Of a stretch of DNA of 7,463 nt, positions 1 through 5,926 are shown in pieces (position 1 is the first letter of the stretch; each line of letters starts with the position of its first letter). The notes beneath the pieces were generated by a model, which did no database searches, had not been told where the DNA came from, and was given only the letters and a program-made list of their open reading frames with translations. The stretch is from the NCBI GenBank assembly GCA_002699325.1, contig PABS01000116.1, forward strand, positions 4,082 to 11,544, given 5' to 3'. The translations under genes and the position numbers were made by a program. Source of the DNA: Ponticaulis sp. GTDB taxonomy: Bacteria > Pseudomonadota > Alphaproteobacteria > Caulobacterales > Hyphomonadaceae.

Positions 1-1494
1 GAAGACGAGGCACTGAACCTCGCTATCCTGAAAACAATTATTGAAGACCAGATCACGCTGGCGCGTTTCGATGAGAACCGTGTGCCTTTTACGGGCGACT
101 CAGGATTTGGTCAGCACATTGTTTTCGCCCTCAGCAATATTCGCATCCAGAACGAAGCGGACGCCGTCGCGACGGTTAAGCGGCTGAAAGGCATTCCTGA
201 TTTCCTCGACATGAATGTCGCCAATATGCGCCGCGGCCTCGAAACGGGTTTTGTCTCCTATAAGGACCCGCTGGATACAGTGATGATCCAGATGAAGGAG
301 CAAATTGTCGATGATCCTGAACAGAGCGATCTGTATTCAGCATTCGAATCGCTTCCAGCCTCCATTTCAGAAGCGCGGCAGGCTGAGCTGAAAGCTGAAG
401 CGAAAGAGGCTATCAGGGCGGCGATCGCTGGGTTTGAAAAGACGGTCGCGTTCTTTGAAACCGAATACGCACCAAATACACGTGAAAAACCGGGCGTGAT
501 GGATCTGGAGGATGGACGGGATTATTATCGCGCCGTTCTTGCCATGCACACAACCCGCCCGGACCTCACACCCGAGGAAGTTCATGAGATCGGGCAGTCT
601 GAAGTCGAGCGCATTCGCGCCGAAATGGACGCCATCATTGAAGAAGTCGGGTTCGAGGGCAGCTTTTCCGAATTTCTGGAATTTCTTCGCACGGACGAGC
701 AGTTTTACCCGAAAACAGCTGAAGATCTGATGGAGAAGGCTGCGCGTCTCTCAAAGGATATTGATGCTGAAATGCCAGCCTTTTTCAAAACCCTGCCGCG
801 CCTTTCATATGGGGTTGAGCCCGTGCCGGCTGCCATCGCGCCGGGCTACACGACTGGTCGCTATGTTCAGGGTGATCCGGATAAGGGAGAGGCGGGCACT
901 TACTGGGTGAACACCTATGCGCTCGACCAGCGCCCGCTTTATGAGCTGCCGGCTCTGACCGCGCATGAGGCCGTGCCGGGCCACCACCATCAGATTGCGC
1001 TGTCTCAGGAACTGGAAAACGTCCCGCAATTCCGACGAGAATATTACGCCACGGCCTTTGGTGAAGGCTGGGGGCTTTATTCAGAGTATCTCGGCCGCGA
1101 GATGGGGCTTTATGACACGCCTTATGAACGGTTCGGTCAGCTTTCTATGGAGATGTGGCGGGCCTGCCGGCTTGTCGCTGATACCGGCATGCACTGGTAT
1201 GGGTGGAGCCGGGAAGAGGGCGAAGCCTGCTTTGTCGAGAACTCAGCTCTGGCCCCACTCAACATCAAGACTGAGGTCACGCGTTACATCGGGTGGCCAG
1301 GTCAGGCGACGGCTTACAAAATGGGTGAGCTGACCATCAAGTCGCTGCGCAAAGAGGCGGAAACAGCCCTTGGAAACGAGTTCGACCTGCGCGAGTTTCA
1401 CGATGTCGTGCTGGAAAAAGGTGCCTTGCCGCTTGAGGTTCTGGAAATGCGGGTTCGCGACTGGATCGCAGATCAGCAAGCCAGTGACGAATAG
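1..1494 (+). CDS. DUF885-family metallopeptidase-like protein, 5' truncated by window edge
   Basis: Reading frame 1 is open from the first base, so the GTG at 82 is internal and the true start lies upstream. 497 residues are visible; DUF885 proteins are usually about 560-600 residues, so roughly 80-100 N-terminal residues, probably including an export signal, are missing. Counting from base 1, the zinc-binding-type motif HEAVPGHHHQ starts at residue 322, and the second conserved block FGEGWGLYSEYLGREMG has its Glu at residue 355. The C-terminal block RYIGWPGQATAYKMGEL and the FHDVVLEKGALPLEVLE stretch are also typical of the family. The HExxxGH layout is known from this family and is thought to bind a metal as in M32-like peptidases; peptidase activity here is inferred, and the substrate is unknown. 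The stop is TAG at 1492-1494. The next gene starts 44 nt downstream on the same strand, so co-transcription is possible. Confidence 0.93.
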   Translation, partial: EDEALNLAILKTIIEDQITLARFDENRVPFTGDSGFGQHIVFALSNIRIQNEADAVATVKRLKGIPDFLDMNVANMRRGLETGFVSYKDPLDTVMIQMKEQIVDDPEQSDLYSAFESLPASISEARQAELKAEAKEAIRAAIAGFEKTVAFFETEYAPNTREKPGVMDLEDGRDYYRAVLAMHTTRPDLTPEEVHEIGQSEVERIRAEMDAIIEEVGFEGSFSEFLEFLRTDEQFYPKTAEDLMEKAARLSKDIDAEMPAFFKTLPRLSYGVEPVPAAIAPGYTTGRYVQGDPDKGEAGTYWVNTYALDQRPLYELPALTAHEAVPGHHHQIALSQELENVPQFRREYYATAFGEGWGLYSEYLGREMGLYDTPYERFGQLSMEMWRACRLVADTGMHWYGWSREEGEACFVENSALAPLNIKTEVTRYIGWPGQATAYKMGELTIKSLRKEAETALGNEFDLREFHDVVLEKGALPLEVLEMRVRDWIADQQASDE

Positions 1495-1538
1495 GCTCGG
1501 GCCAGGCGGGTTGTTTCTCACGGCTCGGTCAGTCTGAC

Positions 1539-2615
1539 ATGATGTCACGCCCGCTCTTGCGTTTTCACCAGCTCGACACACTGCGGTTCGTTTTCGCTGT
1601 CTTTGTCGCGACTGGCCATGCTCAGGGCTGGCAGGTCGTGCCGAAAGGCGCGCTGGCGGTTGATTTTTTCTTTGTGCTGTCTGGCTTTGTGCTGGCCTAC
1701 ATGATTGCCGAGCGGCGACCGGGCTTCACGGAGTTCTCGATAGGGCGGTTTGCGCGGCTCTGGCCGCTCCACATCGCAACGCTGATCCCGTTTGCACTGC
1801 TTTACCTGAATGCGGGAGAGGATCCGGCAGAACGCCTTGGCATCTCATTTTCGATGTTGGTCTTCTATGAAGTCACCCTGCTTCAGGGCATGGGATTTGT
1901 GCCTGATCTCATCATGAATTTCCCGAGCTGGTCGATCAGTACCGAGTTCTGGCTGAATCTGGTCCTGTTTTACTGGGTGGTTCGGTTCGCTCAGCCGATT
2001 ATTGCAGCGTTGATTGCGATCGCCTGTTTTGTCGTACTTGCTGTCACCATGCCGAAGTTCGATCATGCACAGGTGGCGATGTGGGGGCCGTTCAGCTATG
2101 GCGTGATCCGCTGTACGGCCGGTTTGATGGTCGGCTACCTGCTCTATACCTTGTTTCAAAAATCTGCAGGGCAGACAGGTCGTTTGCAGCAGCCGATTTT
2201 CTGGGGCGCTTTGCAGCTGGTTCTTCTTGGCGGGGCGCTATGGAGTATGGCTTTCCAGCCCTCAAACGCGCTTGGCAACGCGCTTGTCTATGCTGCGTTA
2301 ACCCTTTCCATTTTCCTCCTTGTGGCCTTCGAAAGCCCGGTCACGAAATTGCTGTCCTTTCCCGTTCTTGCCTTTTTCGGCAAGCTGTCCTTCGCTGTCT
2401 ATCTCATTCACATCCCGCTGCTTGTGCTGGGAGAAATTCTCGCACTCTGGCAGATTGAAGGGCAGTGGACAGTGGGGCGGTTGCTTGTGTTCTGGAGCGC
2501 ACTGCTCAGTCTGTCCGCCGGATCCTACTATCTTCTGGAAATGCCAGCTCGGCGTCTTATCCTGAAGGCGCTCAACAAAGCTCCTAAACCTCCACCTGCC
2601 GGGACCGCGCCCTGA
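1539..2615 (+). CDS. Acyltransferase family 3 integral membrane protein
   Basis: This is a 358-residue polytopic inner-membrane protein of the acyltransferase-3 (AT3) family, which moves acyl groups, often acetyl, onto cell-surface glycans, lipids or other acceptors. Visible family hallmarks are LDTLRFVFAVFVATGHA near the N-terminus (R16; H27, the conserved His at the end of the first helix), VDFFFVLSGFVLAYMI (42-56), the RxxR motif RFAR (70-73) followed by LWP, and PSWSISTEFWLN with conserved E136. FFGKLSFAVYLIHIPLL lies in the last third. About ten hydrophobic segments fit the family, and no fused SGNH domain follows. The length is typical of a stand-alone AT3. ATG codons occur at both 1539 and 1542 and no clear Shine-Dalgarno precedes either, so the start could be one codon later. 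The acceptor substrate cannot be told from the sequence, and no polysaccharide genes are visible nearby. Confidence 0.93.
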   Translation: MMSRPLLRFHQLDTLRFVFAVFVATGHAQGWQVVPKGALAVDFFFVLSGFVLAYMIAERRPGFTEFSIGRFARLWPLHIATLIPFALLYLNAGEDPAERLGISFSMLVFYEVTLLQGMGFVPDLIMNFPSWSISTEFWLNLVLFYWVVRFAQPIIAALIAIACFVVLAVTMPKFDHAQVAMWGPFSYGVIRCTAGLMVGYLLYTLFQKSAGQTGRLQQPIFWGALQLVLLGGALWSMAFQPSNALGNALVYAALTLSIFLLVAFESPVTKLLSFPVLAFFGKLSFAVYLIHIPLLVLGEILALWQIEGQWTVGRLLVFWSALLSLSAGSYYLLEMPARRLILKALNKAPKPPPAGTAP

Positions 2616-2650
2616 CTGCGGTCAGGATGAGATAGCGCGAACATTCGCGC
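2611..2650 (+). terminator. Two tandem hairpins at the acyltransferase stop, possible terminator
   Basis: Two perfect 6-bp stems with 4-nt loops lie back to back. CCTGAC (2611-2616), loop TGCG, GTCAGG (2621-2626) overlaps the TGA stop at 2613-2615. GCGCGA (2635-2640), loop ACAT, TCGCGC (2645-2650) follows 8 nt later. There is no T-run directly after either stem, so this is not a classic intrinsic terminator. It may instead protect a 3' end or cause pausing. That the unit ends here is inferred from the hairpins plus the regulatory sequence that follows. Confidence 0.35.
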
Positions 2651-2657
2651 CGTCGCC

Positions 2658-2672
2658 TTAACCCTTTGTTAA
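2658..2672 (+). promoter_or_regulatory. CtrA-type binding site (TTAA-N7-TTAA)
   Basis: TTAACCCTTTGTTAA matches the full alphaproteobacterial CtrA consensus of two TTAA half-sites separated by exactly 7 nt, including the favoured CC after the first half-site. It is intergenic, 76 nt before the ATG at 2749, and followed by AT-rich DNA (2669-2690) that could carry a -10 region. In Caulobacter such boxes often overlap the -35 region of cell-cycle-controlled promoters. A promoter of that design would start transcription around 2690-2700 and drive the small ORF downstream. The match is seen; binding and direction of control are inferred. Confidence 0.6.
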
Positions 2673-2748
2673 TAAATTGTTTTATTTTGAAACAAATGGG
2701 AAGCTGATGCGTCTGGTTCGGAACTCTGACACGCAGAAGGACGATCTC

Positions 2749-2973
2749 ATGTCTCATTCTACACCACCTAATCCCGGCTTTGCTGCCAGCCTTGGTCGGT
2801 CGGTTTCTGATCGCTGCCGCAAAGCTGCGCCGGCCTCTGACACACGTCGCCGGAAATCAGTTCGCTCTCAGCGTACGAAAATTGTCCGGTATTCACTTGC
2901 TTCTCTGGTCGCGGCCCTCGATCCGGAAAACGATTCACCAGAAGGCGGATCTTCTCATCCCGCCAGGTGCTAG
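2749..2973 (+). CDS. Possible small basic protein, unknown function
   Basis: This is a 74-codon ORF with no family I recognise. Support for translation is a good Shine-Dalgarno, AGAAGGA at 2735-2741, 7 nt before the ATG, and a CtrA-type box further upstream. The predicted protein has a Ser/Pro-rich start, an Arg/Lys-rich middle (RRRKSVRSQRTK, about residues 33-44) and a short hydrophobic patch (YSLASLVAAL). It ends in an acidic, Gly/Ser-rich tail. There is no signal peptide or full membrane helix. The basic patch could suggest nucleic-acid or membrane-surface contact, but that is speculation. The same frame runs upstream to an ATG at 2707 (88 residues) and a TTG at 2677, both with poorer ribosome binding sites. 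Third-position GC looks lower than in the flanking genes, which argues against long-conserved coding. It could be a chance ORF or a fast-evolving gene. Confidence 0.42.
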   Translation: MSHSTPPNPGFAASLGRSVSDRCRKAAPASDTRRRKSVRSQRTKIVRYSLASLVAALDPENDSPEGGSSHPARC

Positions 2974-3008
2974 GCTTTCGGACCATCACCAAACCCCCGG
3001 TCTGGCCT
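2972..3008 (+). terminator. Bulged hairpin just after the small ORF, weak terminator candidate
   Basis: CGGACC (2979-2984) pairs with GGTCTG (2999-3004, one G-T wobble). The stem extends outward as AGGC (2972-2975) with GCCT (3005-3008), leaving a 3-nt TTT bulge on the left arm. It begins on the last bases of the TAG stop of the candidate small gene. No T-tract follows, so an intrinsic terminator is not proven. Its position is compatible with an end of the small transcript. Confidence 0.28.
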
Positions 3009-3069
3009 GATTATTGCTGATCCATGACCTAAAGGAATGTTTGGGCTTTTCCTGAGGCGTTTATTCTGG

Positions 3070-3083
3070 TTAAGATCCGTTAA
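3070..3083 (+). promoter_or_regulatory. Paired TTAA half-sites with 6-nt spacing, CtrA-like but off-consensus
   Basis: TTAAGATCCGTTAA is like a CtrA box but one base short of the usual N7 gap. With the flanking bases it is also an inverted repeat, GTTAA-N6-TTAAC. It lies 130 nt before the ATG at 3213 and directly beside the candidate -35 at 3084. It may be a degenerate or alternative operator, or chance. Confidence 0.22.
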
Positions 3084-3198
3084 CTGACGGAAATTCTTGG
3101 CCAGTCCGTAATACGCGGAAGAAGAAAAGTCCGAAAAAGGGCGCGCACCAAAAGACGCCTGAGAAAACAAAAACACGCCGAACCGGAAAACGGGCGGC

Positions 3199-3207
3199 GG
3201 AGGGAGG
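3199..3207 (+). promoter_or_regulatory. Strong Shine-Dalgarno of the secreted-protein gene
   Basis: The purine run GGAGGGAGG lies about 5 nt before the ATG at 3213. It fixes this start, which also gives a clean signal peptide. Confidence 0.75.
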
Positions 3208-3212
3208 ACCAG

Positions 3213-4109
3213 ATGCTTCAACGTTTCGCCGTTATTGCGACCAGTTTAACTCTTGGCTTGTCTGCTGGCGCTTATGCCGCCGAAGACCACACCATGAGCG
3301 TTCTTGAATTTCGCAACGCCATTATTTCAGCCATGCAATCTGAATATGAGGGTGAACTTTGCGTGAAGCGCCTGTCTGATGACAGTTTCCGTGCCGGTCC
3401 AAAGGAAGATGATTGCGAATATTACGCCTATCTCGATTCAGCTTATGCGGCTTATCAGGAAGCGCCAGTTCAGGGCGCTGATATGATTGGTCAGACAGCG
3501 ACAGACTATGTCCGACTGATGACTGCAGGCATAGATGAAACGAATTTCGAAGAGCGCCTCGTCGTTCAGCTCCGTCCGACCAGCTATATGGCAGACTCTG
3601 ACAAGGAAGAAGATCCGCTCGAAGAACTGGTGGCGCGTGGCTTTGCGGGCGACATGGTGGCTGTGTTGATGCTGGATAGCGCTGAAACACTGGCCGCGGT
3701 CTCTGCGGGGCAGCTGGCTGAGCATGGGCTGTCTGAAGACCGGGCGTTCCAGCTCGCCGTAGACAACACGCGCGCACGCATGGGCGAGGTTCATGTCGAT
3801 GAGTATCGCAAGATCGATTTCATGTCGTCTGCGAACGGCCTGATTTCAGGGCAGGTCTGGCTCCCGGAAACCTGCAATGCACAGAGCCGCGACGCCGTTT
3901 ATTTTGTCTATGACCGTAATGGCATCATGGCCGTGAACCTTGATAATGTGCTCGGTATTTCGAATCTCATTGCTGTGGCCAACGGCCTGGTGGTCCAGGG
4001 TGAATCCCTGACCAGTTCAGTGATCCGCTGCAAAAGTGGGCAATGGACACAGCTCTGGCCATCCCAGAGCGCAGAAAACCTGACGCTGTCTCCAAATCTT
4101 CCGGGCTGA
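3213..4109 (+). CDS. Secreted protein, probable distant DUF1444-like
   Basis: This is a 298-residue exported protein. Residues 1-22 form a Sec signal peptide (basic start, hydrophobic core, cleavage after A20-Y21-A22). The mature protein has exactly four cysteines, at 50, 68, 221 and 273, consistent with two periplasmic disulfides. The middle and C-terminal parts recall DUF1444 (the Bacillus YtpQ type). Shared features are a helical segment leading into a V-x-L-R-P-T-S-Y strand (about 117-125), a variable acidic loop, a strand DMVAVLMLDSAET, then a helix with AEHGLSEDRAFQLAVDN (169-185). The C-terminal half has DAVYFVYDRNGIMAVNLDN and SSVIRCKSGQWTQLW. This resemblance is from recalled sequence pattern only, and cytoplasmic DUF1444 proteins lack a signal peptide. 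No catalytic motif is evident. The start is fixed by a strong ribosome binding site. The amidase gene follows after 72 nt on the same strand. Confidence 0.88.
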   Translation: MLQRFAVIATSLTLGLSAGAYAAEDHTMSVLEFRNAIISAMQSEYEGELCVKRLSDDSFRAGPKEDDCEYYAYLDSAYAAYQEAPVQGADMIGQTATDYVRLMTAGIDETNFEERLVVQLRPTSYMADSDKEEDPLEELVARGFAGDMVAVLMLDSAETLAAVSAGQLAEHGLSEDRAFQLAVDNTRARMGEVHVDEYRKIDFMSSANGLISGQVWLPETCNAQSRDAVYFVYDRNGIMAVNLDNVLGISNLIAVANGLVVQGESLTSSVIRCKSGQWTQLWPSQSAENLTLSPNLPG

Positions 4110-4140
4110 TCCAACTCCGGCCTTGCTTCAAAATGCTCAT

Positions 4141-4173
4141 CCCCGGATCATCCGTCGATACGGTTAACCGGGG
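4141..4173 (+). promoter_or_regulatory. Hairpin overlapping the amidase Shine-Dalgarno
   Basis: The outer stem CCCCGG (4141-4146) pairs with CCGGGG (4168-4173). Inside it CCGT (4152-4155), loop CGAT, ACGG (4160-4163) forms a second perfect stem. The right arm of the outer stem takes up most of the GGGGGAG (4170-4176) used as ribosome binding site for the ATG at 4182. A separate 10-bp palindrome, CGGTTAACCG, spans 4161-4170. The pairing is seen; an effect on translation is inferred. With no T-run, a terminator role is unlikely. Confidence 0.35.
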
Positions 4174-4181
4174 GAGCGATC

Positions 4182-5783
4182 ATGAAATCCAGAAAACAAG
4201 CGACGTTTGTTATTGGCGCTGTGCTAGCACTGTCTGCCTGTTCAGGTGAACGCGGGTCTGATCCGGTCATATCGCACACCCCGGAAGTTGCCGAAGAGAT
4301 TCACTGGCCACTGAAAACGCTTCCCGAACTGGTTGAGGCGCTGGAAGCGGGCGAGGTGAGTGCGGAAACGCTGACGCAGGCCTATCTTGATCGCATTGAT
4401 AGGATTGAGACCGACTACGACCTAAATGCTATTCTTGCGCTTAATCCGGAGGCGCTCGCCGCATCACGCGCGATAGATGCCCGCCGGGCGGCTGGTCAAA
4501 CCCTGCCGCAACTGGCGGGCATTCCCATCCTTCTGAAAGACAATATCGAGACGGCTGATCTCATGCCAACCACAGCCGGTTCGCTCGCTCTTGCGGAAAA
4601 CTTCGCTGCAGAAGATGCGCCGCTTGTCGCCAACCTGCGCGCGAAAGGCGCGATCATTCTGGGTAAGACCAATCTGAGCGAATGGGCGAATTTCAGATCC
4701 TCTGAGTCTCAGTCTGGCTGGTCGGCGATTGGCGGGCGGGCAAAGAACCCGCACGCTCTGGACAGGCAGACCTGCGGATCAAGTGCCGGGTCCGGCGCGG
4801 CAGCTGCTGCAGCGCTCGCAGCGGCAACTGTTGGCACTGAAACCAACGGTTCAATCATATGTCCGGCGCAGGCCAACGGCGTCGTTGGCTTCAAGCCGAC
4901 ACTGGGTCTCATCTCGCAGCAAGGTATTGTCCCCATCGCCTTTTCTCAGGATACGGCAGGCCCGATGACGCGCACGGTCACAGGTGCGGCACTGCTCCTG
5001 TCCGGCATGACCGAGCCCGGAGCGCCAGACTTTTCCGCCGATCTCTCGAAGACATCGCTTTCAGGGGCCCGTGTGGGCGTGTTGCGATTTTCCGTCAGCG
5101 ATCAGCCTGGCATGGCGGAGCGGTTTGACGACGCGCTGGCCATATTGGCAGGCGAGGGCGCGGAGCTGGTGGAGATCACCGAATTCGAGCTGGCGACAGA
5201 AGATTATGGTGAAAAATCCCTGAGCGTCCTGCTGCACGAGTTTAAGACCACGCTGAATGCTTATCTCGCCGACACGCCGGAAACAGTAGAAACCCGAACG
5301 CTGGCTGATCTTATCGCCTTCAATGAAATCGAAGCAGAGCGGGAGCTTGGCATCTTCGGTCAGGATCTCTTTGAACGGGCCGACGCCACGACCGGTATCG
5401 AGGACGCCGACTACCAGCGTGCCCTTGCAGATATCAAACAGGCCACAGGCGCAAACGGCATCGACAAGCTGCTTGCCGATTATGATGTGAATGTACTTGT
5501 CTCACCGAGTGGGCCCATCATGCCATTGGTGAAAGAAGGGGCGCCGGACGAATGGCCGGCCTGGTCCGGGGCAGGATATCTGGCGGCTGTCGCAGGCTAT
5601 CCGCACCTCACTGTGCCCATGGGGCAGGTGGATGGTGTGCCGGTTGGCCTGTCTTTTATGTCGACGGCCAATGCAGACGCTGAGGTCCTTTCATTTGGTT
5701 ATGACTACGAACAGGCCAGCCAGCTACGGTCCAATCCGGCCTATCGTGTGTCCACCGGTGTCATATCGAGTGATCCTGAGTGA
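4182..5783 (+). CDS. Amidase-signature family lipoprotein
   Basis: This is a 533-residue amidase-signature hydrolase (Ser-cisSer-Lys mechanism) that cleaves a carboxamide to acid and amine or ammonia; the substrate is unknown. The proposed triad is K119 in IPILLKDNIE, the cis-Ser S200 in CGSSAGSG, and the nucleophile S224 in GTETNGSIICPA. The 24-residue gap between the two serines is the same as in fatty acid amide hydrolase. The variant ETNGSIICPA replaces the commoner DxGGSIRxPA, as I recall in the subgroup with CGSSxGSG. GVVGFKPTLGLIS follows, and the C-terminus has AGYPHLTVPMG and GVPVGLSFM. Residues 1-20 are a lipoprotein signal with lipobox LSAC (C20). S21 rather than Asp suggests outer-membrane sorting by the E. 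coli rule. It probably acts in the periplasm or at the outer membrane. GGGGGAG lies 5 nt before the ATG. The upstream gene ends 72 nt away. Confidence 0.95.
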   Translation: MKSRKQATFVIGAVLALSACSGERGSDPVISHTPEVAEEIHWPLKTLPELVEALEAGEVSAETLTQAYLDRIDRIETDYDLNAILALNPEALAASRAIDARRAAGQTLPQLAGIPILLKDNIETADLMPTTAGSLALAENFAAEDAPLVANLRAKGAIILGKTNLSEWANFRSSESQSGWSAIGGRAKNPHALDRQTCGSSAGSGAAAAAALAAATVGTETNGSIICPAQANGVVGFKPTLGLISQQGIVPIAFSQDTAGPMTRTVTGAALLLSGMTEPGAPDFSADLSKTSLSGARVGVLRFSVSDQPGMAERFDDALAILAGEGAELVEITEFELATEDYGEKSLSVLLHEFKTTLNAYLADTPETVETRTLADLIAFNEIEAERELGIFGQDLFERADATTGIEDADYQRALADIKQATGANGIDKLLADYDVNVLVSPSGPIMPLVKEGAPDEWPAWSGAGYLAAVAGYPHLTVPMGQVDGVPVGLSFMSTANADAEVLSFGYDYEQASQLRSNPAYRVSTGVISSDPE

Positions 5784-5797
5784 TGGCAGACCGTGAC

Positions 5798-5844
5798 CTT
5801 AAAGCGACCAATGTGAAAGAAGTCTGGTTTTATGGCGCTTTAAG
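5798..5844. repeat. 9-bp perfect inverted repeat, possible operator or mRNA stem
   Basis: CTTAAAGCG (5798-5806) and CGCTTTAAG (5836-5844) are exact reverse complements with a 29-nt gap. Allowing one bulged A at 5807, three more pairs (CCA 5808-5810 with TGG 5833-5835) extend the stem inward. It ends just before a possible -35 at 5847. It could be a split operator upstream of the barrel gene, or a 3' stem on the amidase mRNA. No T-tract follows. Confidence 0.45.
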
Positions 5845-5878
5845 CATTGCGTAACGTCTCTCAGGCTTCATAGTAGGG

Positions 5879-5909
5879 CCGGGGAAACCCGGAATAATCA
5901 ACATTTTTT
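5879..5909 (+). terminator. GAAA-tetraloop hairpin with distal T-run
   Basis: CCGGG (5879-5883), GAAA loop, CCCGG (5888-5892) is a perfect 5-bp GC stem with a stable GNRA loop. A run of six T (5904-5909) comes 11 nt after the stem, further away than in a normal intrinsic terminator. It may end the amidase transcript inefficiently, or sit in the leader of the barrel gene. Confidence 0.3.
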
Positions 5910-5926
5910 ATATTTGCGCTTTGGGT

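Larger units (their letters stand above)
2974..3212. other. Intergenic region and A-rich leader of the secreted-protein gene
   Basis: This is 239 nt without a convincing gene. Seen in order are: the bulged hairpin (2972-3008); a 16-codon ORF at 3037-3087 whose AAAGGA abuts its ATG, too close to act as a ribosome binding site; and TTAA half-sites at 3070-3073 and 3080-3083 separated by 6 nt. A weak promoter-like pair follows, CTGACG (3084-3089) and TAATAC (3109-3114), with a long 19-nt gap. From about 3116 to 3210 the + strand is purine- and A-rich, ending in the strong GGAGGGAGG before the ATG at 3213. A transcript starting near 3121 would have a leader of about 90 nt. Confidence 0.4.
5784..5926. 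other. Intergenic region between amidase and barrel genes
   Basis: This is 143 nt with no established gene. It holds a 9-bp inverted repeat (5798-5806/5836-5844), a weak promoter-like pair TTGCGT (5847-5852) and CATAGT (5869-5874) 16 nt apart, a GAAA-loop hairpin (5879-5892), and a T6 run (5904-5909). A 23-codon ORF starts at 5783 in a TGATG overlap with the amidase stop and ends with TAA at 5852-5854. No Shine-Dalgarno is visible before the ATG at 5927. Confidence 0.5.

Noticed and set aside
82..1494. GTG at 82 as the start of the DUF885 gene
   Set aside because: The same frame is open back to base 1 and the upstream residues fit the family, so the gene begins outside the window.
2297..2311. 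TTAACCC inside the acyltransferase gene as a CtrA site
   Set aside because: Only one TTAA half-site is present, and it lies within coding sequence.
3037..3087. 16-codon ORF MFGLFLRRLFWLRSVN as a leader peptide
   Set aside because: AAAGGA directly abuts the ATG with no proper spacing, and there is no codon run suggesting attenuation.
2970..3221. Minus-strand 83-codon ORF opposite the leader
   Set aside because: Its frame only reads the complement of the A-rich leader, has no recognisable family, and its start overlaps the strong start of the + strand gene.
3074..3307. Lysine-rich open frame on the + strand (KKKSPKKGAHQKTPEKTK)
   Set aside because: It has no ATG, GTG or TTG start before the basic stretch, follows a TAA, and runs into the secreted-protein gene in another frame. 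The A-rich leader explains the lysines.
3322..3794. Long minus-strand ORFs inside the secreted-protein gene
   Set aside because: They are shadows of a + strand gene with a signal peptide, ribosome binding site and family-like sequence.
4773..4853. Amidase as an inactive enzyme because GSIICP lacks the Arg of GSIRxP
   Set aside because: All three catalytic residues (K119, S200, S224) are present with normal serine spacing, and this variant is, as far as I recall, usual in the CGSSxGSG subgroup.
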